From: an uncultured Bacillaceae bacterium
GTDB taxonomy: Bacteria > Bacillota > Bacilli > Bacillales > Caldibacillaceae
NCBI GenBank assembly: GCA_937934645.1
Contig: CALGYZ010000054.1
Span: forward strand, 62,001 to 126,000
Direction: 5' to 3'
DNA: 64,000 nucleotides
A program made the translations under genes and the position numbers. How positions within the stretch are numbered: position 1 is the stretch's first letter; the number at the start of each line of letters is the position of its first letter. The notes beneath the pieces are model-generated. The model was given only the letters and a program-made list of their open reading frames with translations. It did not search any database and was not told the origin of the DNA. Positions 47,415 through 61,154 of this stretch are shown here, one piece after another.

Positions 47415-47912
47415 ATGGCATTTTACTATATATTGGCATTGGTAATTATCGGAATTGATCAATTAACAAAAAGAATAATTATTTTACATATGGAGCAGGG
47501 TGAAAGTATACCGGTTATTGAAAATGTTTTTTACATAACATCCCACCGCAATCAGGGAGCAGCCTGGGGAATTTTGCCGGGCCAAATGTGGTTTTTTTAT
47601 ATCGTTACGGTTATTGCTGTTATTTTTATTATTTATTATTTGCATAAATACGCGAAAGGAAAACCGTATTACAGCCTTGCACTGGCGTTGATGCTGGGCG
47701 GGTCCGTGGGTAACTTTATCGACCGGCTTTTAAGAAAAGAAGTTGTTGATTTTCTTGATGTAAAAATTTTTGGTTACGACTTTCCTATTTTTAATATTGC
47801 TGATTCATGTTTAACAGCAGGAGTAATCTTACTAATTCTTGCCATGTTATTGGAAGAACGAAAAATCAAAAAGGAGAAGGAATATGGGGAAAATAATGCA
47901 CATCGTCCGTGA
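47415..47912 (+). CDS. lspA: Lipoprotein signal peptidase LspA
   Basis: A 165-residue aspartic peptidase with four membrane spans that removes signal peptides from diacylglyceryl prolipoproteins. Catalytic aspartates are in GNFIDRLLR and NIADSCLTAG. The start MAFYYILALVIIGIDQLTKR is typical. GGGGAGG precedes ATG 47415. It overlaps the next gene by 29 bases. Confidence 0.96.
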   Translation: MAFYYILALVIIGIDQLTKRIIILHMEQGESIPVIENVFYITSHRNQGAAWGILPGQMWFFYIVTVIAVIFIIYYLHKYAKGKPYYSLALALMLGGSVGNFIDRLLRKEVVDFLDVKIFGYDFPIFNIADSCLTAGVILLILAMLLEERKIKKEKEYGENNAHRP

Positions 47913-48786
47913 AGCCGAAAGCGGTATGCGTGTTGATAAGCTTGTTACCTCTCTTGATGAAGAATGGACGCGGACACAAGTGCAGGGATGGATCAAAAAC
48001 GGTCTCGTTACTGTTAATGATAAAGAAGTGAAAACAAATTACAGATGTGAAACGGATGACGAAATTATAATCCAGATCCCTGAACCGGTTCCACTTGAAA
48101 TTAAACCTGAAAAAATGGAGCTGGATATTTATTATGAGGATGCCGACGTAATTGTTATTAATAAACCTCGGGGAATGGTTGTCCATCCAGCTCCGGGTCA
48201 TTCATCAGGGACCCTTGTCAATGGTTTGCTCGCACATTGCCAAGACTTATCGGGCATTAACGGGGTATTAAGACCGGGAATTGTACACCGGATTGATAAA
48301 GATACTTCGGGATTGATAATGGTTGCAAAAAATGATTTTTCCCATGAAAAACTGGCTGAACAATTGTTGAACAAAACTGTTACAAGAAAATACGAAGCCA
48401 TCGTACACGGTGTGATTCCCCATGATTACGGAACAATTGACGCACCGATTGCCAGAGACAAACATGACCGAAAAAAAATGGCGGTTGCCGATGATGGAAA
48501 ACCGGCTGTTACCCATTTCCGAGTAATCCAAAGGTTCCAAAATTTTACACATATCGAATGTGAACTGGAAACCGGCCGGACCCATCAGATTCGTGTCCAC
48601 ATGAAATATATCGGCTACCCGATTGCGGGGGACCCAAAATACGGTCCGAAAAAAACGCCGGATATCGGGGGACAGGCACTTCATGCAGCCTTACTCGGCT
48701 TTCATCATCCACGGACAGGGAAATATATGGAATTCCGGGCGCCTGTACCGGAAGACTTTCAACAATTACTTGAACAGTTGAAATGA
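47884..48786 (+). CDS. ylyB: RluD-type pseudouridine synthase YlyB
   Basis: A 300-residue pseudouridine synthase with an N-terminal S4 domain (MRVDKLVTSLDEEWTRTQVQGWIKNG, about 12-60) and a catalytic domain whose Asp lies in HRIDKDTSGLIMV; other motifs are INKPRGMVVHP and LETGRTHQIRVHMKYIG. It likely modifies 23S rRNA helix 69, as RluD does; exact sites are unknown here. AAGGAGAAGG selects ATG 47884. Confidence 0.92.
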   Translation: MGKIMHIVREAESGMRVDKLVTSLDEEWTRTQVQGWIKNGLVTVNDKEVKTNYRCETDDEIIIQIPEPVPLEIKPEKMELDIYYEDADVIVINKPRGMVVHPAPGHSSGTLVNGLLAHCQDLSGINGVLRPGIVHRIDKDTSGLIMVAKNDFSHEKLAEQLLNKTVTRKYEAIVHGVIPHDYGTIDAPIARDKHDRKKMAVADDGKPAVTHFRVIQRFQNFTHIECELETGRTHQIRVHMKYIGYPIAGDPKYGPKKTPDIGGQALHAALLGFHHPRTGKYMEFRAPVPEDFQQLLEQLK

Positions 48787-48801
48787 AATTCGTAAATTTT
48801 A

Positions 48802-48830
48802 TTGACAAAATAATATTTTCATCTTATTAT
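48802..48830 (+). promoter_or_regulatory. Sigma-A promoter of the pyr operon
   Basis: Perfect TTGACA (48802-48807) and TATTAT (48825-48830) with a 17-base spacer. Confidence 0.92.
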
Positions 48831-48851
48831 CATAAAAGAAGTAAATAAACC

Positions 48852-49536
<685 letters not shown>

Positions 49537-49554
49537 ATAACATGCCCTTTTAAA

Positions 49555-49687
49555 TTCAGTCCAGAGAGGCTGGGAAGGGGCGTAATAAGCTGCAGGGAAA
49601 GGATAACTATGCCATAAACGTGTTTATCTGCATTTCCCGTTAACTTATTGTGCCTCTTTCCAGATCTTGGAAAGAGGCTTTTTTTGT
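49555..49687 (+). promoter_or_regulatory. PyrR attenuator 2, between pyrR and pyrB
   Basis: The PyrR-binding loop TTCAGTCCAGAGAGGCTGGG begins near 49555. The antiterminator comes from the pairing of TAATAAG and GGGAAA blocks with later complements. The terminator is GCCTCTTTCCA (49652-49662) with TGGAAAGAGGC (49668-49678) and TTTTTTT. B. subtilis has a third such leader with pyrP between pyrR and pyrB; here both are missing. Confidence 0.9.
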
Positions 49688-49737
49688 GGCTGATTCGATG
49701 TCAAACAAAGGGCACAAAAGAAACGGGGGAGTTTATA

Positions 49738-50673
49738 GTGAAAAAGTTGTTAACGATGGATGATTTGTCAGTAAATGAGATATACGAAATACTGGAAGAA
49801 GCAAATCAATTTGCTGAAGAAAAAGTTTGGAAACCACAAAAACAGACATTTGTAGCCAACTTGTTTTTTGAACCGAGCACGCGTACGAAAAGCAGCTTTG
49901 AAATGGCTGAACGGAAACTGGGACTTGAAGTGATTCCTTTTGAAGCCGGCTCATCCAGTGTTTTAAAAGGTGAAACTCTATATGATACCGTAAAAACATT
50001 ACAGGCCATCGGTGTTTCCGGAGTTGTGATCCGGCACGAAAAAAACCGCTATTTCGATGAGTTAAAAGATATAGACATTCCGATTATTAATGCAGGAGAC
50101 GGCTGCGGCCACCATCCGACCCAGTCACTGCTGGATTTATTGACAATTAAGCAAGAATTCAACCGGTTCGAAGATTTGCATGTAGCTATTATCGGTGATA
50201 TCCGTCACAGCCGTGTTGCCCGTTCCGATGCCAATGCTTTGAAAAGATTAGGTGCAAAAGTAACCTTTTCAGGTCCGCCTCAATGGTTTGATGAGTCATT
50301 GATGAGACACGGATTTTATATGCCAGTTGATGAAGCGGTGGAAAAAGCAGATGTTGTCATGCTGCTCAGAATTCAGCATGAAAGACATCAATCGACATTA
50401 TCGATGACAAAAGAGGAGTATCATAAGGCATACGGTTTAACGGTTGAAAGGGAAAAAAGAATGAAAGGCCGGAGTATTATCATGCATCCGGCTCCTGTCA
50501 ACCGCGATGTAGAAATTGCATCAGAACTCGTTGAATGCAGCCGGTCAAGAATTTTTAAACAGATGCAAAACGGGGTATATGTACGTATGGCGGTATTAAA
50601 AAGAGTTTTACAAAACCACGCGGAAAGGGAGATCCGTTATGAAACTCATTATCAAGAACGGGTTGCTAATTAA
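49738..50673 (+). CDS. pyrB: Aspartate carbamoyltransferase catalytic chain PyrB
   Basis: A 311-residue enzyme that joins carbamoyl phosphate and aspartate. The carbamoyl-phosphate loop is [13 protein letters not shown], with [15 protein letters not shown] and [11 protein letters not shown] for substrate binding. GGGGGAG selects GTG 49738; no pyrI regulatory chain is present, as normal for Bacillus. It overlaps pyrC by 35 bases. Confidence 0.96.
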   Translation: MKKLLTMDDLSVNEIYEILEEANQFAEEKVWKPQKQTFVANLFFEPSTRTKSSFEMAERKLGLEVIPFEAGSSSVLKGETLYDTVKTLQAIGVSGVVIRHEKNRYFDELKDIDIPIINAGDGCGHHPTQSLLDLLTIKQEFNRFEDLHVAIIGDIRHSRVARSDANALKRLGAKVTFSGPPQWFDESLMRHGFYMPVDEAVEKADVVMLLRIQHERHQSTLSMTKEEYHKAYGLTVEREKRMKGRSIIMHPAPVNRDVEIASELVECSRSRIFKQMQNGVYVRMAVLKRVLQNHAEREIRYETHYQERVAN

Positions 50674-51934
50674 TGACAATGGAGAACTGGAACAAAAACA
50701 CGTTTTTATTCAAAATGGAGAAATTGAAAAAATTACTGAAACGTTGACAGAGACAGATCAAAATACAGGAGAGGTGATTGATGCGGAAAATTTGCTTGTT
50801 GCCCCCGGTTTTATAGATGTGCACGTACATTTGAGAGAGCCGGGCGGAGAGTATAAAGAAACAATTGAAACCGGAACAGCCGCGGCTGCAAGGGGAGGCT
50901 TTACCACGGTTTGTGCTATGCCAAATACGAACCCCGTGCCGGACACCACAGAGCAATTGGAATGGTTGAAGAACCGGATTCGTGAAACAGCAAAAGTAAG
51001 GGTTCTTCCGTATGCATCAATTACGAAAAACTTGGAAGGAAAACAATTAAATAATTTTAAAAAGCTGGCTGAAGCAGGTGCCTTTGCCTTTACGGATGAC
51101 GGTGTCGGAGTCCAAAATGCCGGGTTAATGTATGAGGCGATGAAGGAAGCAAAAAAAGCAGGCAAACCGGTCGTTGCTCATTGCGAAGATCTGTCACTTG
51201 TAAGATCCGGTGTTGTTCACGAAGGAAAAATAGACAAAAAACTCGGTTTAAAGGGAATATCTTCATTATCTGAATCCGTTCATATTGCCAGGGATGTATT
51301 GCTGGCAGAAAAAGCCGGCTGTCATTACCATGTTTGCCATATAAGCACGAAAGAGTCAGTCCGTGTTGTCCGGGACGCAAAACGTGCGGGGATTCACGTG
51401 ACAGCGGAAGTATCTCCCCATCATCTGTTGTTATGTGAGGAAGATATCCCGGCAAATGATGCAAATTATAAAATGAATCCGCCGCTGAGAAGCCGTCAAG
51501 ACAGGGAAGCTTTAATCGAGGGGTTATTGGATGGAACGATTGATATTATCGCGACGGATCATGCTCCCCATTCAGCAGAAGAAAAAAGCTACGGAATGGA
51601 AACAGCTCCCTTTGGAATTGTCGGCCTGGAAACGGCATTCCCTTTACTGTATACACATTTGGTCGAAAAAGGAGTCATTACTTTAAAACAATTAATCCAA
51701 TTCATGACGGAAAAACCGGCTGGAATTTTTAATTTGCCGTATGGTGTATTGGCCGAGGGAAAAACAGCCGATCTTGTTTTAATTGACTTAAATCAAGAAC
51801 AGGAAATTGATCCGGAATCCTTTGCATCCAAAGGAAAAAATACTCCGTTTGTAGGCTGGAAATGCAAGGGATGGCCTGTTGCAACTATAGTAGAAGGCAA
51901 AATGGTTTGGAAGAAGGAGAACAGCCTTTCATGA
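50639..51934 (+). CDS. pyrC: Dihydroorotase PyrC
   Basis: A 431-residue zinc amidohydrolase that closes carbamoyl aspartate to dihydroorotate. Metal ligands appear in [29 protein letters not shown] and [14 protein letters not shown]. It overlaps both pyrB (35 bases) and the carA remnant (ATGA), so the operon was tightly coupled. Confidence 0.97.
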   Translation: MKLIIKNGLLINDNGELEQKHVFIQNGEIEKITETLTETDQNTGEVIDAENLLVAPGFIDVHVHLREPGGEYKETIETGTAAAARGGFTTVCAMPNTNPVPDTTEQLEWLKNRIRETAKVRVLPYASITKNLEGKQLNNFKKLAEAGAFAFTDDGVGVQNAGLMYEAMKEAKKAGKPVVAHCEDLSLVRSGVVHEGKIDKKLGLKGISSLSESVHIARDVLLAEKAGCHYHVCHISTKESVRVVRDAKRAGIHVTAEVSPHHLLLCEEDIPANDANYKMNPPLRSRQDREALIEGLLDGTIDIIATDHAPHSAEEKSYGMETAPFGIVGLETAFPLLYTHLVEKGVITLKQLIQFMTEKPAGIFNLPYGVLAEGKTADLVLIDLNQEQEIDPESFASKGKNTPFVGWKCKGWPVATIVEGKMVWKKENSLS

Positions 51935-53016
51935 AAAGAAAATTAATTTTGGAAGACGGAACAGTTTTTACCGGTGAAGCTTTCGGCTCCACAAAAGCCT
52001 CGGCCGGAGAAATCGTGTTTCATAACGGTATGACCGGCTATCAGGAATTAATTACGGATCCGGCTTTTGCTGGACAAATTGTCGTGATCCATATCCGCTG
52101 ATTGGCAATGCGGGTATAACTTATGAAGACTTAGAGTCTTTCCAACCGGCAGTTAAAGGTGTAACTGTTAAAGAATTGGCGGATGTGCCATCATATTTCC
52201 GTTGCCATATGACATTGGATGAATATTGCCGGGAAAAAGATATACCCGGGATCAAGGGAATTGATACAAGGAAATTAACAAGAATGATAAGGAAAAGCGG
52301 AACGGTAAAAGGATTAATATGCGACGGAAATATGACTGATGTAGAAGCACTGCGCAAAATAAGTGATACTCCGGAAAATATAACGGAAATTATTTCAACG
52401 AAGCAAATTTATCCGAGTCCGGGCAGGGGACACCGGATCGTCATTATTGATTTTGGCATGAAACATGGAATATTGAGAAACTTTACCCGCCGGGATTGCA
52501 ATATTATTGTTATGCCTCATCATGTGTCCGGAAAAGAAGTTTTCAATCAGCACCCGGACGGGATCGTATTATCAGGAGGACCGGGTAATCCGTATGATCT
52601 TCCATATGCCGTTGAACTAATCAAAGAGTTTTTAGGGAAAGTTCCAGTCTTCGGTATCGGGCTCGGCCATCAATTATTGGCGATTGCGTGTAGTCTTTCC
52701 GTGGAAAAAATGCAAACCGGACACCGGAGCACAAGTCATCCGGTAAAAGAATTAGTATCAGATAAAGTCTTGTTAACTTCCCAAAATCACGGTTATACAG
52801 TCATAAAAGAATCGGTAGAAAATACGGAAATGGAAATTACACATCTTTCATTGCATGACGGTAGAGGGGTTAAGACATAAAAAATATCCGGCATTTTCCA
52901 TCCAGTTTTATCCCGAAGGTTCACCCGGCTCGGAAGATGCAATTCCAATTATAGATCAATTTATGAGTATGATTCAGGAATGGGAGGATCTGAATAATGA
53001 AGAGAACAGATATTGA
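51931..53016 (+). pseudogene. carA: carA (pyrAA), small subunit of carbamoyl phosphate synthetase, broken
   Basis: Sequence similarity runs along the full CarA length but in three frames. Frame A from ATG 51931 reads [19 protein letters not shown] and stops at 52099-52101. The continuation ([16 protein letters not shown]) is in another frame, so about one base is lost near 52090. A second shift near 52860 is explained by loss of 5 bases, one copy of a CGGTA tandem; the end (HKKYPAFSIQFYPEGSPG) then runs to a stop at 53014-53016 inside carB. The glutaminase Cys of FGICLGHQ is Gly (GGG, 52659-52661), and the catalytic His of QYHPEAS is Tyr (52909-52911). Four independent lesions mean the glutamine amidotransferase is dead. 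Confidence 0.93.
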
Positions 53017-56000
53017 ATCTGTCCTGGTTATCGGTTCGGGACCGATCGTCATCGGACAGGCTGCGGAATTCGATTATGCAGGAACCCAGGCATGCCTTGC
53101 TCTAAAAGAAGAAGGTTACCGGGTGATCCTGGTGAATTCAAACCCGGCTACCATCATGACTGATACGGAAATTGCCGATGTTGTATACATCGAACCGTTA
53201 ACCGTTGAATTTGTTGAAAAAATTATCCGTAAAGAACAACCGGATGCCCTCCTCCCGACATTGGGCGGCCAGACGGCATTAAATTTGGCTGTTGAGCTGG
53301 CAAAGACCGGAATTTTGGATGAATATGGAGTAGAAATTTTAGGGACTAAATTGGAGACCATCGAGAAAGCGGAAGACCGGAATCTTTTTCGTGGATTAAT
53401 GAAAGAAATTAATGAACCGGTACCGGAAAGCAAAATCGCACATAATCTGGAAGAAGCTTTTGACTTTGTTGAAGAAACCGGCTACCCTGTAATCGTACGT
53501 CCTGCTTTTACCCTCGGCGGAACCGGGGGCGGCATATGTGAAAATGAAGAAGAGTTAACGGAAATTGTAAAGAACGGTTTGAAAATGAGTCCGGTCCGTC
53601 AAGTATTACTTGAAAGAAGTATAAAAGGGTATAAAGAAATTGAATTTGAAGTGATCAGGGATGCCAAGGACCAGGCAATCGTCGTCTGCAGCATGGAAAA
53701 TATCGATCCCGTGGGCATACATACAGGCGACTCCATAGTTGTAGCCCCTTGTCAAACGTTAACAGACCGGGAATATCAAATGCTCCGGAATGTTTCGCTG
53801 AAAATTATCCGTACCCTTGAAATCGAAGGGGGTTGCAATGTTCAGCTCGCCTTAAATCCGGACAGCTTTGAATATTATATTATCGAAGTAAATCCGCGGG
53901 TGAGCCGTTCTTCCGCCTTGGCATCAAAGGCCACGGGATTTCCAATTGCAAAAATAGCCAGTAAAATTGCAGTCGGCTTGACCCTAGATGAAATTATTAA
54001 TCCCGTAACCGGTACAACTTTTGCCATGTATGAACCTGCTCTTGACTATATTGTTACAAAAATGCCGCGTTTTCCCTTTGATAAATTTGAATCGGCAAAC
54101 AGATCGCTGGGTACACAAATGAAAGCCACCGGTGAAGTAATGGCGATCGGCCGCACTTTTGAAGAATCTTTTCTGAAAGCAGTCCGTTCATTGGAAGCAA
54201 ATATTTATCATCTTGAGCTGGACGATGAAGAAGAACGAACTCCGGAGTTATTAGAAGAACGGATAAAAAATGCCCGGGATGACCGTATTTTCTATATTGG
54301 CGAGGCTCTCAGACAGGGAATTCCATTAGATACAGTTCATGATTGGAGCGGTATCGACCGGTTTTTCCTTCTTAGATTCAACAACATCATAAATTTGGAA
54401 AAAGAGCTGAAAGAAAACAAAAATGATCTGACTCTGTTGAGAAAAGCAAAAGAAAGAGGCTTTTCCGACAAAACTATTGCCAAATTATGGAAAATTCCGG
54501 AAATAGAGATATATCGACTGCGGAAAGCAAACGGCATCATGCCGGTTTATAAAATGGTGGATACTTGTGCAGGAGAGTTCGAAGCGGTTTCCCCTTATTT
54601 TTACGGAACTTATGAAGAGAAAAATGAATCGGTGCCCTCTGGCCGGGAAAGTATTGTAGTCATTGGATCCGGACCCATCCGGATTGGACAAGGAGTCGAG
54701 TTTGATTACGCAACCGTTCACTCCGTAAAAGCTATTCAGGAGGCCGGTTATGAAGCCATTATTATTAATAATAACCCGGAGACCGTTTCTACCGATTTCA
54801 GTATTTCCGATAAATTATATTTTGAACCTTTAACCATTGAAGATGTAATGCATGTGATCGAAACGGAAAAACCAAAAGGGGTAATTGTGCAATTCGGCGG
54901 GCAAACGGCAATTAATTTGGCAAGCCAGCTTGCGGAACACGGTGTAGAAATACTTGGTACAAGACTGGAAGATGTGGACCGGGCAGAGAACAGAAAATTA
55001 TTTGAAAAAACGTTAAAAGAAAATGATATACCACAGCCGACGGGCAGCACGGCTTTAAGTACCGGTGAGGCCGTTCACATAGCAAAAGAAATCGGCTATC
55101 CCGTACTTGTCCGTCCGTCTTATGTGTTGGGCGGCCGCGCGATGGAAATCGTATCCGGAGAAAAAGAATTATTGCATTATATGAAACATGCCGTTAAAGC
55201 TTCACCGGATCAACCGGTATTAATTGATCGATATATCACCGGTAAGGAGATAGAAGTTGACGCCATTTCAGACGGGGAAAATGTTCTCATTCCGGGAATA
55301 ATGGAACATATTGAACGTGCAGGTGTACATTCAGGAGACTCTATTGCTGTTTATCCGCCCCAAAATATAACGGAAAATGTAAAGAGAAGAATTGTCGAGT
55401 ATACTGTTAAGCTGGCCAAGGCGTTGAACATAAAAGGATTAATAAATATTCAGTATGTAGTGGACAAAGAAGATGTATATGTGATTGAAGTGAATCCCCG
55501 TTCAAGCCGTACTGTGCCGTTTATGAGCAAAATAACAAATATTCCGATGGCAAAAATTGCAACAAAAGTTATTTTGGGAAAAACTTTGGAAGAGTTGAAT
55601 GTACCGACTGGGCTGGTACCGGAAAAAGATGGAGTTTACGTAAAAGTGCCGGTATTTTCCTTTGCCAAATTAAAAAATGTTGACATTTCTCTGGGACCGG
55701 AAATGAAATCGACCGGAGAGGTTATGGGCAAAGACCGTACATTGGAAAAAGCCCTTTATAAAGGACTTGTAGCTTCGGGAATGAAGTTTTATCATCATGG
55801 ATCGGTGATCATAACGGTTGCTGATAAAGATAAGAAAGAGGCTAGCAAGATTGCAAAAAGATTTCATCAGATCGGCTACAAAATCCTAGCAACGAAAGGA
55901 ACGGCAAATTACTTAAAAAATAAAGGTATCCCGGCAGAACAGGTGAACAAGGTTAAGGAACCGGGATCGAAAAATTTGCTGGACATGATCCGTAATGGGG

Positions 56001-56176
56001 AAGCACGGCTTGTGATTAACACGATGACAAAGGGAAGGGAAATAGAGCGGGACGGTTTCCGTATCCGCCGGGAATCTGTCGAAAATGCAGTGCCTTGCTT
56101 AACATCCCTAGATACAGCATGGGCAGCGTTGAAAGTATTGGAATCCCTAGGATTTTCAGTGGAGTCAATAGGATGA
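52997..56176 (+). CDS. carB: Carbamoyl phosphate synthetase large subunit
   Basis: A 1059-residue intact protein with two homologous ATP-grasp halves ([19 protein letters not shown] and [18 protein letters not shown] begin each), an oligomerisation domain between and a C-terminal MGS-like allosteric domain (from about 925). It makes carbamoyl phosphate from bicarbonate, ATP and ammonia; ammonia normally comes from CarA. No frameshift or motif loss is visible. With carA dead, it must use free ammonia or another small subunit. GGGAGGATC precedes ATG 52997. Confidence 0.95.
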   Translation: MKRTDIESVLVIGSGPIVIGQAAEFDYAGTQACLALKEEGYRVILVNSNPATIMTDTEIADVVYIEPLTVEFVEKIIRKEQPDALLPTLGGQTALNLAVELAKTGILDEYGVEILGTKLETIEKAEDRNLFRGLMKEINEPVPESKIAHNLEEAFDFVEETGYPVIVRPAFTLGGTGGGICENEEELTEIVKNGLKMSPVRQVLLERSIKGYKEIEFEVIRDAKDQAIVVCSMENIDPVGIHTGDSIVVAPCQTLTDREYQMLRNVSLKIIRTLEIEGGCNVQLALNPDSFEYYIIEVNPRVSRSSALASKATGFPIAKIASKIAVGLTLDEIINPVTGTTFAMYEPALDYIVTKMPRFPFDKFESANRSLGTQMKATGEVMAIGRTFEESFLKAVRSLEANIYHLELDDEEERTPELLEERIKNARDDRIFYIGEALRQGIPLDTVHDWSGIDRFFLLRFNNIINLEKELKENKNDLTLLRKAKERGFSDKTIAKLWKIPEIEIYRLRKANGIMPVYKMVDTCAGEFEAVSPYFYGTYEEKNESVPSGRESIVVIGSGPIRIGQGVEFDYATVHSVKAIQEAGYEAIIINNNPETVSTDFSISDKLYFEPLTIEDVMHVIETEKPKGVIVQFGGQTAINLASQLAEHGVEILGTRLEDVDRAENRKLFEKTLKENDIPQPTGSTALSTGEAVHIAKEIGYPVLVRPSYVLGGRAMEIVSGEKELLHYMKHAVKASPDQPVLIDRYITGKEIEVDAISDGENVLIPGIMEHIERAGVHSGDSIAVYPPQNITENVKRRIVEYTVKLAKALNIKGLINIQYVVDKEDVYVIEVNPRSSRTVPFMSKITNIPMAKIATKVILGKTLEELNVPTGLVPEKDGVYVKVPVFSFAKLKNVDISLGPEMKSTGEVMGKDRTLEKALYKGLVASGMKFYHHGSVIITVADKDKKEASKIAKRFHQIGYKILATKGTANYLKNKGIPAEQVNKVKEPGSKNLLDMIRNGEARLVINTMTKGREIERDGFRIRRESVENAVPCLTSLDTAWAALKVLESLGFSVESIG

Positions 56177-56195
56177 ACAAGGAGTTGATCCGGGA

Positions 56196-58591
<2,396 letters not shown>

Positions 58592-58592
<1 letters not shown>

Positions 58593-59221
58593 TGAATATT
58601 GAAAAATTTATTGTTGAAAAATTGCTGGAAATCGAAGCGGTGTCCCTCAGGCCTGATGAGCCTTTTGTCTGGACATCAGGGATTAAATCCCCCATCTATT
58701 GTGATAACAGGTTAATTTTATGGTATCCGGAATTAAGGGAGAAAGTGGCGGGGGCATTGTGCGGTTTAATTGAAGAGCGGTTTCCTGATGTTGAACTCAT
58801 TGCCGGCACTGCTACGGCAGGAATTCCTCACGCTGCCTGGGTTTCTCATTTTCTCGGTTTACCGATGTGTTATGTCCGCTCCGGCTCAAAAGGCCACGGA
58901 AAGAAAAATCAAATTGAAGGTTTAGTAGAAACAGGAAAAAAAGCGGTTGTAATTGAAGATTTAATTTCTACTGGAAAAAGTTCAGTAAATGCGGTGAAAG
59001 CATTAAAAGAACATCAATGTGAAGTGCTTGGTATAGTTTCTATTTTCACATATGGATTGGAGCAGGCGAAAAAGGCGTGTAGAGAAGAGGGAATACCTTA
59101 CTATTCCCTAACAAACTTTTCAGCTTTAATTGATATTGCGGCAGAAAAAGGTTATATTTCGGAAGAAAACAAAGAGTTTGTATTGAAATGGCGAGAAAAT
59201 CCTGCAGGATGGCATAAATAA
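58592..59221 (+). CDS. pyrE: Orotate phosphoribosyltransferase PyrE
   Basis: A 209-residue PRPP enzyme with motif VVIEDLISTGKSSVNAV; TSGIKSPIYCDNR and AGTATAGIPHAAW are further family signatures. It shares one base with the pyrF stop and ends the operon at a bidirectional terminator. The order F then E as in B. subtilis. Confidence 0.96.
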
Positions 59222-59270
59222 ACAATCACGTGTGTTCAGCGAAATCTTCCGGAATAAAGATGCAAGCAAG

Positions 59271-59297
59271 AAAGCGGAGAAAAATATTCTCCGCTTT
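59271..59297. terminator. Bidirectional terminator between pyrE and rqcH
   Basis: AAAGCGGAG (59271-59279) pairs with CTCCGCTTT (59289-59297), with A-rich and T-rich flanks on either side. Confidence 0.8.
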
Positions 59298-59307
59298 ATC
59301 TAGTTTA

Positions 59308-61032
59308 TTACCGGTCGGCTTTCTTCGGGTTTTGTCTCATGCTGGCAACTTTTTCGGCATCAGGGGTAACAAAGACGGTTTCATGATGGTCATATAGGAC
59401 AAAGCCCGGTTTTGCACCATTCGGTTTCCTTACATATTTAACTTTTGTATAATCGACGGGTACCTGGCCGGAATTGCGGGCTTTACTGTAAAAAGCGGCG
59501 ATAATTGCCGCTTCACGGATCGTTTCACCGGATGGTTCACGGGAGCGTATGACAACATGGGAACCGGGAATATCTTTTGTGTGCAACCAGATTTCTTCTT
59601 TCCGGGCCAGTTTCATTGTCAAATAATCGTTCTGTTTATTATTTTTACCTACGAGAATAAGTGTTCCATCAGACGAACGGAATTGTTCGGGTTCAGGACG
59701 TACTTTTTTCGCTTTTTTCCCTTTTTGTTTTTTTCTTTTCAGGTAGCCCTGTTCCGCCAGTTCCTCTTTAATCTCTTCAATATCCTTCGGTGCTGCGGAT
59801 TCCAGCTGTTGTAATATTCCTTCCAAATATATAATTTCTTCCTCTGTTTTTTCCATTTGTTCTTTCACATGGAGGACGGCGTTTTTACTTTTCCGGTATT
59901 TGTTGAAATAGTGCTGGGCATTTTCCGCCGGTGTTTTTTCCGGATCGAGGGGGATCGTTACCGGTATATTGTCCTCGTAATAATTTTCAACTGTAACTTC
60001 TTCCATTCCTTTATCGACTTTATGCATATGGGCGGTCAACAATTCTCCATACAATTGGTATACGGGATTTTTTTCCGCCTTTTTCAGTGTGCTTTGCAAT
60101 TTTTTTAATTTCGTTTTATTTTTTTCCCGTTCATTTTTTACGAGCTTTTCAATATCTCCTGCTATTTGCTTCACCCGGTCCCGTTCGACTTTTCCGAAAT
60201 AAAAAGCATCCAGTAATCCGCCCAGTGTGGAAAAATACTTCGTTTCACCTTTTATATGTTCTAAAGGAAATAAATAATAGTGCTCCTTTTTTTCACCTTT
60301 CACAAATGCAGGTGATATTTTTCCGTTTTTTATCCGTGCAATTATTTCCATAAAGGCTTTTGGCAATGTAATTCTGTTGGCAATTCCCGCCCGGTGGACG
60401 ATTTCATTGGCAAGTAGTGGTGATATCCCGCTGAATTGTTCAACAATTTGTTTTGCAAGTTTTCCCGAGTTAAAGTCAATGTTCCGCAATATATCCTCCA
60501 CAGAAATTTGAAAAGGATTTAGTTTGTTTTGGGCGGGGGGAAATACATATGTTTGTCCGGGAAGAACAGTACGATAACGGTTAACGGCATGGGAGACGTG
60601 TTTGATGCTGTCAATAATTGTTCCCTTTTCATCATCAACGAGAACGATATTGCTGTGTCTGCCCATAATTTCTATAATTAGCTTCTTATACGTCAAATCC
60701 CCGATTTCGTTTTTTCCTTTTACTTTAAAGATGATCATCCGGTTCAAATCTGCTTGATAAATATCTTCTATAAAATTTCCCTCCAGATGTTTTCTTAAAA
60801 TCATACAAAACATCGGGGGAGTTTGCGGGTTTTCATATTGTTGCTCCGTTATTTGGGCTCTTGCATAGGACGGATGGGCAGATAAGAGTACTCTATAGTT
60901 TTTTCCGGCTGAACGGACGGATAAAATAATTTCATTGGGAAAAGGCTGATATATTTTTATAATCCGACCGCCTTTTAAGACCGAGGCCAATTCCTTTGTC
61001 ACCGCATAAGTAAATAATCCGTCAAACGACAT
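59308..61032 (-). CDS. rqcH: Ribosome quality control protein RqcH
   Basis: A 574-residue NEMF-family protein (YloA; also annotated as fibronectin-binding protein). It has an NFACT-N domain at the start (MSFDGLFTYAVTKELAS), helix-hairpin-helix, a long coiled coil (about 285-430) and an NFACT-R domain with EEIWLHTKDIPGSHVVIRS. It binds stalled 50S subunits and adds C-terminal alanine tails. GTG at 61041 falls inside AAAGGGTG, so ATG 61032 is the better start. Transcribed against the pyr operon, as in B. subtilis. Confidence 0.94.
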   Translation of the reverse strand: MSFDGLFTYAVTKELASVLKGGRIIKIYQPFPNEIILSVRSAGKNYRVLLSAHPSYARAQITEQQYENPQTPPMFCMILRKHLEGNFIEDIYQADLNRMIIFKVKGKNEIGDLTYKKLIIEIMGRHSNIVLVDDEKGTIIDSIKHVSHAVNRYRTVLPGQTYVFPPAQNKLNPFQISVEDILRNIDFNSGKLAKQIVEQFSGISPLLANEIVHRAGIANRITLPKAFMEIIARIKNGKISPAFVKGEKKEHYYLFPLEHIKGETKYFSTLGGLLDAFYFGKVERDRVKQIAGDIEKLVKNEREKNKTKLKKLQSTLKKAEKNPVYQLYGELLTAHMHKVDKGMEEVTVENYYEDNIPVTIPLDPEKTPAENAQHYFNKYRKSKNAVLHVKEQMEKTEEEIIYLEGILQQLESAAPKDIEEIKEELAEQGYLKRKKQKGKKAKKVRPEPEQFRSSDGTLILVGKNNKQNDYLTMKLARKEEIWLHTKDIPGSHVVIRSREPSGETIREAAIIAAFYSKARNSGQVPVDYTKVKYVRKPNGAKPGFVLYDHHETVFVTPDAEKVASMRQNPKKADR

Positions 61033-61154
61033 ACGAAACACCCTTTGCTGGTTAATTTACAATCTTTCACAAGTATAGCATTTTTTTGGACAAGGCTGAA
61101 TAATCTTTAATAAACGGTCTGCAAAGAGATGGGGAATGGGAGGATGAAACAAAG

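Noticed and set aside
52085..52101. Programmed frameshift in carA
   Set aside because: No slippery heptamer is present, a second shift exists, and active-site Cys and His are replaced, so decay is the simpler reading.
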